A stretch of DNA of 64,000 nucleotides from LD21 sp963715785 (lineage in GTDB: Bacteria; Bacteroidota; Bacteroidia; Bacteroidales; VadinHA17). Below the pieces are notes generated by a model. The model saw only the letters and a list, made by a program, of their open reading frames with translations, did no database searches and was not told the DNA's origin. Each line of letters starts with the position of its first letter. The first letter of the stretch is position 1. The position numbers and the translations under genes are program-made. Positions 55,613 to 64,000 of this stretch are shown here, in pieces. The stretch covers positions 1,860,001 through 1,924,000 of the forward strand of contig OY970276.1 in assembly GCA_963715785.1 (NCBI GenBank), given 5' to 3'.

Positions 55613-58600
55613 ATGAGATCCCTTTTCTGTATAATTCTTGCTTGTCTGTTACTGTTTTCATGCAGCAAACTTAATCAGGGAACTTATAAAAAAATATCAC
55701 CTTCCAGGTCAGGAATTAATTTCAATAATAGAGTGACAGAAAACGACACACTGAATTATTTGATTTTTCCCTATATGTATATGGGTGGCGGCGTTTCTGT
55801 TGGAGATATTAATAATGACGGCCTCGATGATATCTTTTTTACAGGGAATCTCGTCAAAAACAAGCTTTATCTCAATAAGGGTAATTTGAAATTCGAGGAT
55901 ATATCAGAAAAAGCAGGCATAGAGGGTAATCATCAATGGTTTACAGGTTCAACTATGGCCGACGTGAATAATGACGGCTGGCTCGATATTTACGTGTGTG
56001 TTTCAGCAAAATATCGACCTAAAGGCAATTTGCTTTTTATTAATAACCATGATAATACTTTTACAGAATGTGCGGTAAAGTATGGCATCAATGACAAGAA
56101 TTCTTCTGTTCAGGCTACTTTTTTTGATTATAACAATGATGGCCTTTTGGATTTATATGTTGCTAATTATCCGATTGTACGGGTAAGTATGGGTGCCAAA
56201 TTCTATCATGATAAAATGATTGAAAATAATTACGAAGAATCGGGCCACTTATATAGAAATAATGGTAATAATACTTTTACTGATGTTACAAAGGAAGCAG
56301 GAGTGCAAAACTTTGGAATGTCAATTGGGGTGGTTGCCATGGATTATAATAATGATGGCTGGAAAGATTTATACATCTCAAATGATTTCAATGTCCCCGA
56401 TTACTTCTATTTAAACAACGGAGACGGGACTTTTAAAAATGTTGTGAGAGAAGCTACTTCTCAAACATCCATTTTCGGAATGGGATTTGATGCTGCCGAT
56501 ATTAACAATGACGGACTTATCGATTTATATCAGATAGATATGACTCCTGAAGGTCATTATCGCAGGATGGTGAATGTTAGTCCTATGAGTCGTCAGACAT
56601 TTAACCTAAGCCTTGATTATGGTATGCATTATCAGTACATGCAAAACTCCCTGCAACTAAACAACGGCATTTTTAATAACATCCCTATTTACAGTAATAT
56701 TTCTTTGTTTGCAGGTACTGCATATACAGACTGGAGCTGGGGAGGCCTTTTTATGGATATGGATAATGACGGGAACAAGGATCTCTTTGTAACCAGCGGT
56801 GTATTAAGAGATATCAACGACAGAGACGTTTTGGAGGATTCAAGGAGCAATATTTATTTCAAGGTTAGAAAGGAATACCGTCCGGAACTCTTTCCCAGCA
56901 CTCCGGTAAAAAATCATGTCTTCAAAAATAACGGCGATTTCACATTTACCAACATGTCAGATAGCTGGGGTTTTGAGAAACCGGGATTTTCAAATGGAGT
57001 CGCCTACAGCGATCTGGATAATGATGGGGATTTGGATATAATAATTAACAATTTAAATTCTGTAGCTGATATTTATGAAAACAGATGTCGTTCCTGCCAA
57101 CTATCACTATTTGAAAGTTAATCTTGCCGGACCGGTTACCAATCCATTTGGTATTGGCAGTATCGTAACCGTGAGGACAGGCGATATTACTCAAAAACAG
57201 GAACTGACTCTTACAAGGGGATATCAGTCGAGTGTTCCAACCACCATTCATTTTGGTTTAGCTCAAAAAGACAGTATAGATGAATTAACCGTTATATGGC
57301 CAGATAAAAAGCAACAGGTACTCAAAAACATCAGAGCGGACCAGACACTTAAATTAAAATATATCGATGCAGTTGCTGCTGAAGAAAAACCTGCTGAAAA
57401 ATTAAATTTTAAAGACATCACCAGTCAGGCAGGAATAACATTTGTTCATCACGAAGATAAATACGATGATTTTGAATATGAAGAGTTACTTCCGTACAAG
57501 AATTCACAGATGGGCCCTGGTTTAGCTGTGGGCGACATTAATGGAGACGGACTTGAAGATTTTTTTGTTGGCAATGGAAAGGGTTTTAAGGCAGCTATGT
57601 ATTTGCAGACTGAAAAAGGTACATTTAAGGAAATACCAGGCCCCTGGATAAACGATTCGCTTTATGAAGATACAGGTGCCTTACTGTTTGATGCTGACAA
57701 TGATGGAAGATTGGATCTATACGTGGTAAGCGGAGGGAACGATGACAAGGAAAAAAAGGAATTTTACCAGGACAGGTTGTATTTAAATACAGGAAAGGGT
57801 TTTGTTAAATGTAAAAATTGTCTGCCTGCAGACTTAAATAAAAGCGGGAAATGTGTAGAAGCAGCAGATTATGATAAGGATGGACATCTGGATTTATTCT
57901 GTAGGAGGACGTATTGTTCCCGGAAAATACCCTCTCCCGGCCAATAGTTATATTTTGAAAAATAACGGGAAAAAAGGAGCTGATCTGAAATTTGAAAATG
58001 TTACAGAGAAAATAGCCCCTGAACTATTAAATCTGGGACTTGTAACAGATGCTGTCTGGGATGACTTTGACAACGATGGGAATGTTGACCTTATAATAGT
58101 GGGCGAATGGATGAAAATTCACTTTTTAAAAAATTCTTCAAATAGATTTGTTGATGTTTCTGATAAATCAGGATTTAAAGAAACAGTCGGCTGGTGGAGT
58201 AGTATTAATAGTATCGATATTGATAAGGATGGCGATAACGATTACCTGGCGGGTAATCTTGGATTAAATTATAAATACAAAACCAGCGAAAAAGAACCAT
58301 TTGAAATATACTCCAATGATTTTGATGTAAATGGCAAGTTAGATATAGTGCTTGGTTATAGTGAGAATGGGAAAAATTATCCGGTCACTGGTTTTGATGC
58401 TACTGTCAGACAGATTCCGGTTCTGAAACTCAGGTACAAAGGTTATGAAGATTTTGCACGAGCAACACTGCAAGAGATATATGGAGAACAAATGTTGAAG
58501 ACTTCTTTGCATTATAAGGCAGATACTTTTGCCAGTTATTGGATTGAAAATAAAGGGAAAGGGGAATTCACAATGCATAAACTTCCAAATTGGGCTCAAT

Positions 58601-58893
58601 TTTCTTCCATCAATGATATTGTTGAAATAAAATATAAAGAAAATAGTACTGCTTTCATTGTTGCAGGCAATTTATATGGTTCAGAGGTAGAGACGCCTAG
58701 AAATGATGCAAGTATTGGGCTGGTATTACTATCAGATACCAAAGGTGAAATAAAGGTTGTTCCACCGTCAGAGAGCACTCTTATGATTAAAGGTGAAGTG
58801 AAGGCTATCAGGAAGATTAAATTGGCTTCAGGAAATGATGCAATACTGTTCGCAATCAATAATGATTCACTGAGATTACTGGAAATCAAATGA
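55613..58893 (+). pseudogene. VCBS/FG-GAP repeat (ASPIC/UnbV type) lipoprotein (second copy), two frameshifts
   Basis: A lipoprotein signal (LLLFSC) precedes FG-GAP repeats (DINNDGLDDIFF, DVNNDGWLDIYV, DYNNDGLLDLYV, DYNNDGWKDLYI, DINNDGLIDLYQ, DMDNDGNKDLFV, DLDNDGDLDIII). The ASPIC/UnbV segment (FGIGSIVTVRTG, LTLTRGYQSSVPTTIHFG) and more repeats follow to 58893. The frame breaks at 57086 (extra T, AGA-T-GTC) and 57900 (extra T, TTC-T-GTA). Removing both gives a continuous protein of about 1092 aa. It is the better preserved of the two VCBS proteins and served as guide for mapping the lesions in the first. It is probably a surface lipoprotein that helps SusCD capture substrate. Confidence 0.88.
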
Positions 58894-58986
58894 AACTGTA
58901 TTAAATGACAATAAAAAACTAATTACATGGTTTCCGGGAAAGATGAATGGCCTGATATTAATGTAAATGGCTGGTATTTATAGCTT

Positions 58987-60294
58987 ATGAAAAAAATAAA
59001 ATTTTTACTTGGATTGATTATTTTAGGAACTATAGGCTTCTTTGATATGAACCTAAACGCTCAGGAAAAGAATGTCACAGATCCACGAGGTAAAATGACT
59101 CCCTGGAATGAAGGCGCCTGGAAAACCGGGAAATACCGGAATGTATTTCTTGAAGCCGGATATAAACAGGCAGATATTGATGCAAAACTCGCAAAGGCAT
59201 ATTTCGATGTTTTTGAGGGACCCCAAAAAGTATATTTTGAAGTTGGAGATTCAATGGCTTATGTTTCCGATATTAAAAACCATGATGTCAGAACTGAAGG
59301 ACTTTCGTATGGAATGATGATTGCAGTACAACTCAATAAAAAAGATGTTTTTGACCGTTTATGGCGTTGGAGTAAGACTTATCTGCAACATCAGAGCGGA
59401 CCGCGTGAAGGTTACTTTGCCTGGAGCATTAATCCTCAGACTTTAAAACATAATTCTGAAGGTTCTGCTTCTGATGGTGAACTCTATTTCATAACGGATC
59501 TTTTATTCGCAGCTAACAGATGGGGAAATAATACCGGGATTAACTATTATGCTGAAGCCAGAAGAATTTTAGATGCAATGTGGGCAAAAGATGGTACTGG
59601 TGGAATAAGGAATCTGATTAATGTAGAACACAAACAAATTACTTTTACTCCGGATAATTTCGGATATAACTGGACCGATCCATCCTATCATCTGCCGGCT
59701 TTTTTTGAAATATGGGCTGAATATGCCAATGATGGAAGGGAACAATTCTATCGGGATTGTGCTGATACAGCAAGGATATTTCTTCACAGGGCCTGTCATC
59801 CGGTAACAGGTCTGAATGCCGATAATACGAAGTTTAGCGGCACACCTCATTCTACTCTAGGGATGCCTGCAGCTTTTCGCTACGATTCATGGAGAGTTCC
59901 TATGAATATAGCTATGGACTATTCCTGGTTTGCAAAAGACAAGGATTGGCAGCAGGATTATGCCAGGCATATTCAGAATTTTCTTTCGGGCAGAGGAATT
60001 AATACTTTTGAAGATCAGTATAATTTAGATGGTTCTCTGCCAGATTTCATTCTTCCGGCAGGCGGTTATAGAAAATTACGTCATTCTCTTGGCCTGGTGG
60101 CTACAGTGGCCTCTGCTTCAATTATGGGAACACAGGAAAATAGCTGGAAATTTGTAGATGCTTTATGGAATACAAAACTCGAACCATATTCAGATGGCTA
60201 TTTTGATCCATATTATGATGGTATATTATATCTTTTCAGCATCATGCATTTGAGCGGCAATTATCAAATTATTAAACCAAGTACATCATATTGA
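58987..60294 (+). CDS. Glycoside hydrolase family 8 (exo-oligoxylanase/endoglucanase type)
   Basis: A 435-aa protein with a signal peptide (cleavage about residue 25). The (alpha/alpha)6 GH8 barrel opens MTPWNEGAWKTGKYRN. Likely catalytic residues are Glu104 (VRTEGLSYGMM, acid), Asp163 (GSASDGELYF) and Asp300 (FRYDSWRVPMN, base). Their spacing is close to that recalled for reducing-end xylose-releasing exo-oligoxylanase (Rex). It lies at the end of the SusC/SusD/VCBS locus, which points to xylan or xylo-oligosaccharides as the target. Activity on beta-1,4-glucan or chitosan cannot be excluded, since GH8 is mixed. Confidence 0.92.
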   Translation: MKKIKFLLGLIILGTIGFFDMNLNAQEKNVTDPRGKMTPWNEGAWKTGKYRNVFLEAGYKQADIDAKLAKAYFDVFEGPQKVYFEVGDSMAYVSDIKNHDVRTEGLSYGMMIAVQLNKKDVFDRLWRWSKTYLQHQSGPREGYFAWSINPQTLKHNSEGSASDGELYFITDLLFAANRWGNNTGINYYAEARRILDAMWAKDGTGGIRNLINVEHKQITFTPDNFGYNWTDPSYHLPAFFEIWAEYANDGREQFYRDCADTARIFLHRACHPVTGLNADNTKFSGTPHSTLGMPAAFRYDSWRVPMNIAMDYSWFAKDKDWQQDYARHIQNFLSGRGINTFEDQYNLDGSLPDFILPAGGYRKLRHSLGLVATVASASIMGTQENSWKFVDALWNTKLEPYSDGYFDPYYDGILYLFSIMHLSGNYQIIKPSTSY

Positions 60295-60308
60295 ATTAAC
60301 AGAAATAT

Positions 60309-60331
60309 TGAGATTATTATTCTCATTTTTT
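60309..60331 (+). terminator. Weak terminator after the GH8 gene
   Basis: TGAGA (60309-60313) pairs with TCTCA (60321-60325), loop TTATTAT, then six T residues. It lies between convergent genes. Confidence 0.5.
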
Positions 60332-60372
60332 AAATATGGTCTTTATGTAACATGTGTTCACTGCCTGTTACG

Positions 60373-61290
60373 TTAAGAATGTTTTTCTTTCAGTCGTTTG
60401 TTAACATCTTCAAGTGTTCCACTAAATGGGCCGGGTGTTTCCATTTTAATTGATACAAGAGCAGCAGCAAACTTCAATGACTCCGGAACTTTGTGATCCA
60501 ATCTGTGTGAGAGATATGCAGCAAATGTTGTATCGCCCCTTCCAGTTCTGCCGGCTACACTGTTGTTGGAGAATTTCTCATAATATGTTTTCCCTTTAAC
60601 TCTTGCAAGTACGCCCTCTGATTGTGTAATCACAATTTCAGAACAACCCCATGATTCAATGATTATTGCAGCTTTCTCCAAATCATCCGTGCCGGTCAAA
60701 AGGCGGGCTTCCACTATGTCCAGCTTCAGCTTATCCATCATTGCAGCGATCTCTTTTTTATCAGCAACATCACTAAACTCGTGGTTCTTAGTTATTGGAT
60801 CTACATGTCGGACAAAGCTCTGCATGTCGACCGACAAGCTCGCAAAGTTCCTTGACTTCAAACCCTTCATGAGTGCCATGTCGAATTCGGTATCCGATAT
60901 CCCTGCCAGGTGGACACACCTTGAATCCAGAGCAGGAACATCATTTATGGAGATTAACCCTGCAGATTTGATAAGAGTCATTGTACGTTCATCGACATTT
61001 TCCGACTCGTGCAGCACTCTGTTGTATGAAGTCTCTTCACTGGGAATGATATAGGTATCGATGCCGATATCTTTCATCGGCTGAAGGATGGACTCGTCTT
61101 TTTTTGCCATCTTCACAACAGCTGCAACCTTCCTGCCTACTCTGGCAGCAACCATGGCTCCGCATAAAACGGCGCTTCCGGGAGCGATACGCGCTTTTCC
61201 TCCAAATGGAATAATCTCATCATAGCACATGTGCCCTATAAAGGTGATGTCATATTTTTTGCTCATCATAATTGATTCCTTCTTAACCAC
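60373..61290 (-). CDS. PfkB-family carbohydrate kinase
   Basis: A 305-aa ribokinase-like kinase. The N-terminus ITFIGHMCYDEIIP is followed by the GSAVLCGAMVAARVG substrate region. The C-terminal PfkB signature is SVAGRTGRGDTTFAAYL, where GRGD replaces the usual GAGD anion hole and the Asp is the catalytic base. The likely start is ATG 61269 or 61266 (MMSKKYDIT), because the seven residues upstream are basic and non-conserved in type. It phosphorylates a sugar or nucleoside. It is encoded 37 nt downstream of the GH116-like gene, so it may act on the released monosaccharide. Confidence 0.88.
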   Translation of the reverse strand: MVKKESIMMSKKYDITFIGHMCYDEIIPFGGKARIAPGSAVLCGAMVAARVGRKVAAVVKMAKKDESILQPMKDIGIDTYIIPSEETSYNRVLHESENVDERTMTLIKSAGLISINDVPALDSRCVHLAGISDTEFDMALMKGLKSRNFASLSVDMQSFVRHVDPITKNHEFSDVADKKEIAAMMDKLKLDIVEARLLTGTDDLEKAAIIIESWGCSEIVITQSEGVLARVKGKTYYEKFSNNSVAGRTGRGDTTFAAYLSHRLDHKVPESLKFAAALVSIKMETPGPFSGTLEDVNKRLKEKHS

Positions 61291-61327
61291 AGCCCGTGGC
61301 TATTCATTACATCTTATTTTATAACCC

Positions 61328-63871
61328 TTACTCAGAACCACCTATCAACCATGAATAGAATGGCATCAGATCTTTTGACTCAATAGTTTTGGTCTTGTTT
61401 TTTGTCTGTAATTCCCTGATGTGATTCAACACAAGATGTGACCATACTGCACCAGGCCTTGGATAGGCAGCAACAATATAATGTGGATTGGCTTTTGTTT
61501 CACCTGCTTCCAGTTCCAACTCTGCCCGAAGGTTGTCCGGAGTTGTCATAGTATTTGCATAATCGAAAACCACACGATCCATATGTTTGTAAACCTCTTT
61601 ACTTTCCTCAACCATACCGTAATAATCAAGCAACTGGGCGAAAACATAATTTGAAGTTGTATAAACATCTTGTCCCTGCTCAGATTCAACGGGCTCACCA
61701 TCCTTGGTTTTACACATAGCCCATCCCATGGTTGCCTTATTTGTGTTATAAATGGTTTTGAGAATCTTTTTGACACGTTCTTCCGGAATTGCAGGAGCTT
61801 CTCCAATTGAGGTTAAATACCACAAAGCGTCAAGCTGATTGGTCCAGACATCCGTATTTGTATTTCCTGATTCAGGATCAAAGCACGTAACGTAATATTC
61901 GAGTTTCTCACCCTTTTTATTCACATCTTCACGCCATAATTTCTCAAAACTGTTCCAGGCTTTATCGTAAACTTTCCGGATATGTTCCTCATCGGCTTTT
62001 TCACCAAGCATTTGTGCCATTTTGATCAGTGCCTGGCAACCACCCAGAAACTGAGTTGCATCATACGCATCAGCGCCAAAAAGGACCAGGTTATCAAATG
62101 TGTTCTTTACATCTTCCGGATGTCCTTCAGGGATACCATCGTTGTCAAAATCGAGTTTCAACAAAGATTCCAGACCGAACTTAAGGGTTTCCCAATTTGT
62201 TTTAAGAAATTCGATATCGCCGGTGAATTTTACGTTGCGTAAAACACGCATCATCAGCTTGGGATATAGATCAACCCAGTAATTGTTATTATACCATGCA
62301 TAATCACTCACATTGCGCAGGGGATGCCCTTTAGGCATTGCACCAACATCGTGAGCGACACTGCCTTTGGTTTTGAAATCATCACGGATTTGGGTCAGTG
62401 ACGCACCTTCATATTCTTCATGATGTTCTTTAAAATGCAACTGGGCTGCAACAAACGAGGCGTGAAAATGATACCACCGGGGAGTAGGATCAACGGCCAG
62501 TATGGAATCTATAAAGGCCTGGCACAAATCCTTTTCCACCTCCGGGAAAAGCATTAGTAATACCATCGAATACCAATCCACATCAGAAGGATCAATATAG
62601 GCATAGTCAAAACATTCCAGGAATCGTGCTTGCTCTTTTCCTTTTTCATTCTCTATCCAGACAATAGCGTTCGATAAAGGGAAATGGAGTTCATTCAACA
62701 TCAACCTTGTCAGACGAAATGCACCTTCGTTGTCATTCTGATAGGATGAAGTGGACGAAATGGTATCAAAAATCCGTTCCTGAATTGTCAATGTGCGATC
62801 CCACCATTGCTTGTAACTGGTTAATGCGATCTTCGCCAAATCCAGAGTGCGTGTTTTCTCATCTTTGAAGTTTTTCAGGTATTTTCTGTCAAATGTCTTT
62901 CCATCAATGTAATCCTGCACAGGATAATCAAGAACAATAGCGACAGGAATGGTCTTGGATTCGTTTGGTTTCAAAGTAAAAGTCAAACTGATAGCCGCTC
63001 CATAATCACTTCGATTAACTGGTCCCTTTTTTTCATAAAAACTACCATCTGCAGTTAAAAGCAGATCACCTGAGTATTTATTGAGACAGAAATAGGGTTG
63101 TGTATCCACTGATACACCTGGAACATCAGCAACTGCAATTGCCATTTTGTTTTGACTATCAGTGCTTCCAATAATTACGCCCCGAATACCGCCTGATGTG
63201 AACTCTTCATGCTTCTGCCTGTTGACTGCTGCAGTGCAAACAAAAACACTGTCCTGATCAGTAGGTTTAAGTTCTTTTTCCTGAAGATTCACCAGTGATG
63301 GCCTTGGCACAACAAGTGAGATTTCCTTCACCTCATTGCTTGTGTTTTCGACCACGAATTCCTCAACACCGAATGGCATCAGCGCTTGTTCCCCACCCGA
63401 AAGAAAAGGGGAAATCAATCTTCTGATAACTTTTACTTTTTCAAGTTTATAAGCAATCTCCAATGAAGGAGTGGCAATGGTCATGTATATGTTTTCTTTT
63501 GCAACCGGAGCCGGATAGTAATTATTAACTGCCGGTATATCATCAGGAAGTTCAGTTTCACCTGGAAGTTTCTGAGTTAGCATTATGCAGGTATCGTCGA
63601 TACGAATATATGGTGCTGATCCAAATTGAATCGCTGTCTGGTTCAACATGATAAGACGACCAGCGTTGTTCAGTCGATTATAAAGGCCGTATGGCGAAAC
63701 TCCGATTGAACAGGTCGGTGCGCCTTGAAGCGCCACAGTATGCGGAAACTGAAGACATTTGGACATGCCCTGGAAATGAACCGACATAAAGTTCTCTTCG
63801 TAGATCTTTGCAATCTGGGTACCCGTGATTGTATAGATATCCTGAATTTTAAAGGATGTTGATTTTGTCAT
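61328..63871 (-). CDS. GH116-like glycosidase (GBA2/DUF608 type), cytoplasmic
   Basis: An 847-aa protein with no signal peptide. An N-terminal beta-sandwich (to about 340) precedes an (alpha/alpha)6 C-terminal domain of the non-lysosomal glucosylceramidase type. Expected catalytic residues are present: Glu419 in ARFLECFDYAYID (nucleophile context FLE..DY, followed by WYSMVLLMLFP) and Asp593 in KNTFDNL, after DFDNDGIPEGHP. GH116 enzymes cleave beta-glucosides, beta-xylosides or N-acetylglucosaminides. With the GH8 and SusCD genes opposite, a beta-xylosidase or beta-glucosidase role is plausible. It is followed by the PfkB gene. Confidence 0.85.
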   Translation of the reverse strand: MTKSTSFKIQDIYTITGTQIAKIYEENFMSVHFQGMSKCLQFPHTVALQGAPTCSIGVSPYGLYNRLNNAGRLIMLNQTAIQFGSAPYIRIDDTCIMLTQKLPGETELPDDIPAVNNYYPAPVAKENIYMTIATPSLEIAYKLEKVKVIRRLISPFLSGGEQALMPFGVEEFVVENTSNEVKEISLVVPRPSLVNLQEKELKPTDQDSVFVCTAAVNRQKHEEFTSGGIRGVIIGSTDSQNKMAIAVADVPGVSVDTQPYFCLNKYSGDLLLTADGSFYEKKGPVNRSDYGAAISLTFTLKPNESKTIPVAIVLDYPVQDYIDGKTFDRKYLKNFKDEKTRTLDLAKIALTSYKQWWDRTLTIQERIFDTISSTSSYQNDNEGAFRLTRLMLNELHFPLSNAIVWIENEKGKEQARFLECFDYAYIDPSDVDWYSMVLLMLFPEVEKDLCQAFIDSILAVDPTPRWYHFHASFVAAQLHFKEHHEEYEGASLTQIRDDFKTKGSVAHDVGAMPKGHPLRNVSDYAWYNNNYWVDLYPKLMMRVLRNVKFTGDIEFLKTNWETLKFGLESLLKLDFDNDGIPEGHPEDVKNTFDNLVLFGADAYDATQFLGGCQALIKMAQMLGEKADEEHIRKVYDKAWNSFEKLWREDVNKKGEKLEYYVTCFDPESGNTNTDVWTNQLDALWYLTSIGEAPAIPEERVKKILKTIYNTNKATMGWAMCKTKDGEPVESEQGQDVYTTSNYVFAQLLDYYGMVEESKEVYKHMDRVVFDYANTMTTPDNLRAELELEAGETKANPHYIVAAYPRPGAVWSHLVLNHIRELQTKNKTKTIESKDLMPFYSWLIGGSE

Positions 63872-63932
63872 TTTATTCTCGTATTACCAGAAGTCCTAAC
63901 ATTTTCCTCCCCAAATATGTCCTTTTTTCTTC

Positions 63933-64000
63933 TCAGTTGACTTTTCTGGTAGCAGGAGTTTGTTCTTCCGGCATATTTTTTTCAGCGCTTAGATCAATCG
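63933..64000 (-). CDS. C-terminal fragment of an upstream gene (window edge)
   Basis: On the minus strand an open frame enters from the right edge, reads IDLSAEKNMPEEQTPATRKVN and stops at 63933. It is probably the polar tail of the gene before the GH116-like gene, for example a transporter. Too short to identify. Confidence 0.4.
   Translation of the reverse strand, partial: IDLSAEKNMPEEQTPATRKVN

Noticed and set aside
1..64000. tRNA, rRNA, prophage or plasmid origin
   Set aside because: No cloverleaf-like CCA-ending sequence, rRNA-like block, phage structural gene or replication gene was recognised on either strand by eye. A tRNAscan run would be needed to be certain.

Overview
The window looks like a chromosomal segment from an uncultivated or little-studied Bacteroidota species, probably Bacteroidales-like. 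The evidence is a SusC/SusD glycan-uptake locus, promoters of the Bacteroidota type (TTTG, 19-21 nt, TAnnTTTG) found upstream of several genes, few Shine-Dalgarno sequences, many lipoprotein signals, and membrane proteins carrying the FKIxHWP motif of the gliding/type IX secretion protein GldL. The order is not secure.

Layout. 1-1630 is mutL, cut by the window edge. 1832-2698 is a secreted endonuclease/exonuclease/phosphatase-fold lipoprotein. 2750-9779 (minus) is a drug-efflux operon: TetR regulator, TolC, HlyD, two ABC ATPases and two ABC-2 permeases, with a promoter and likely TetR operator just upstream. 10016-12766 is an M16 zinc protease. 13094-15838 is a PadR regulator followed by two membrane proteins built from exact 60-residue FKIxHWP repeats. 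16008-22561 is a TolC-MacA-MacB efflux system plus a LytS/LytTR two-component pair. Its ATPase, permease and kinase are each interrupted by single-base insertions. 22611-24297 is an IS4-superfamily insertion sequence that also carries a divergent AbrB-like gene. 24539-26787 is an OmpR-type two-component system, and 26904-29065 holds two secreted tandem jelly-roll proteins. 29510-36449 is a complete trp operon (E G D C F B A) controlled by a Trp-rich leader peptide and a terminator, and broken up by dispersed repeats. 36818-38518 is amt-glnK. 38730-45196 holds Tat-exported carbohydrate-related proteins and an MFS transporter. 45650-60294 is a polysaccharide utilisation locus: SusC, SusD, VCBS lipoprotein, SusD, VCBS lipoprotein and a GH8 xylanase-type enzyme. 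It faces a GH116-like glycosidase and a PfkB kinase on the minus strand.

How it fits together. The right half suggests uptake and breakdown of xylan-like oligosaccharides: surface capture by SusC/SusD/VCBS proteins, GH8 and GH116 cleavage, Gfo/Idh and isomerase steps, and sugar kinase and MFS transport. The left half is mainly export and regulation.

Dispersed repeats. An imperfectly palindromic element of about 160-210 bp (called R1 here) occurs four times, three of them in or beside the trp operon. A GC-rich palindrome (R2) lies next to R1 at two loci. The insertion sequence sits exactly inside one R2 copy.

Quality caution. About 19 single-base indels interrupt otherwise well conserved genes at 18.7-21.5 kb, 52.1-53.6 kb, 54.45 kb, 57.09 kb and 57.90 kb. 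No clear substitution-type nonsense codon was seen, so sequencing or assembly error is at least as likely as real gene loss.
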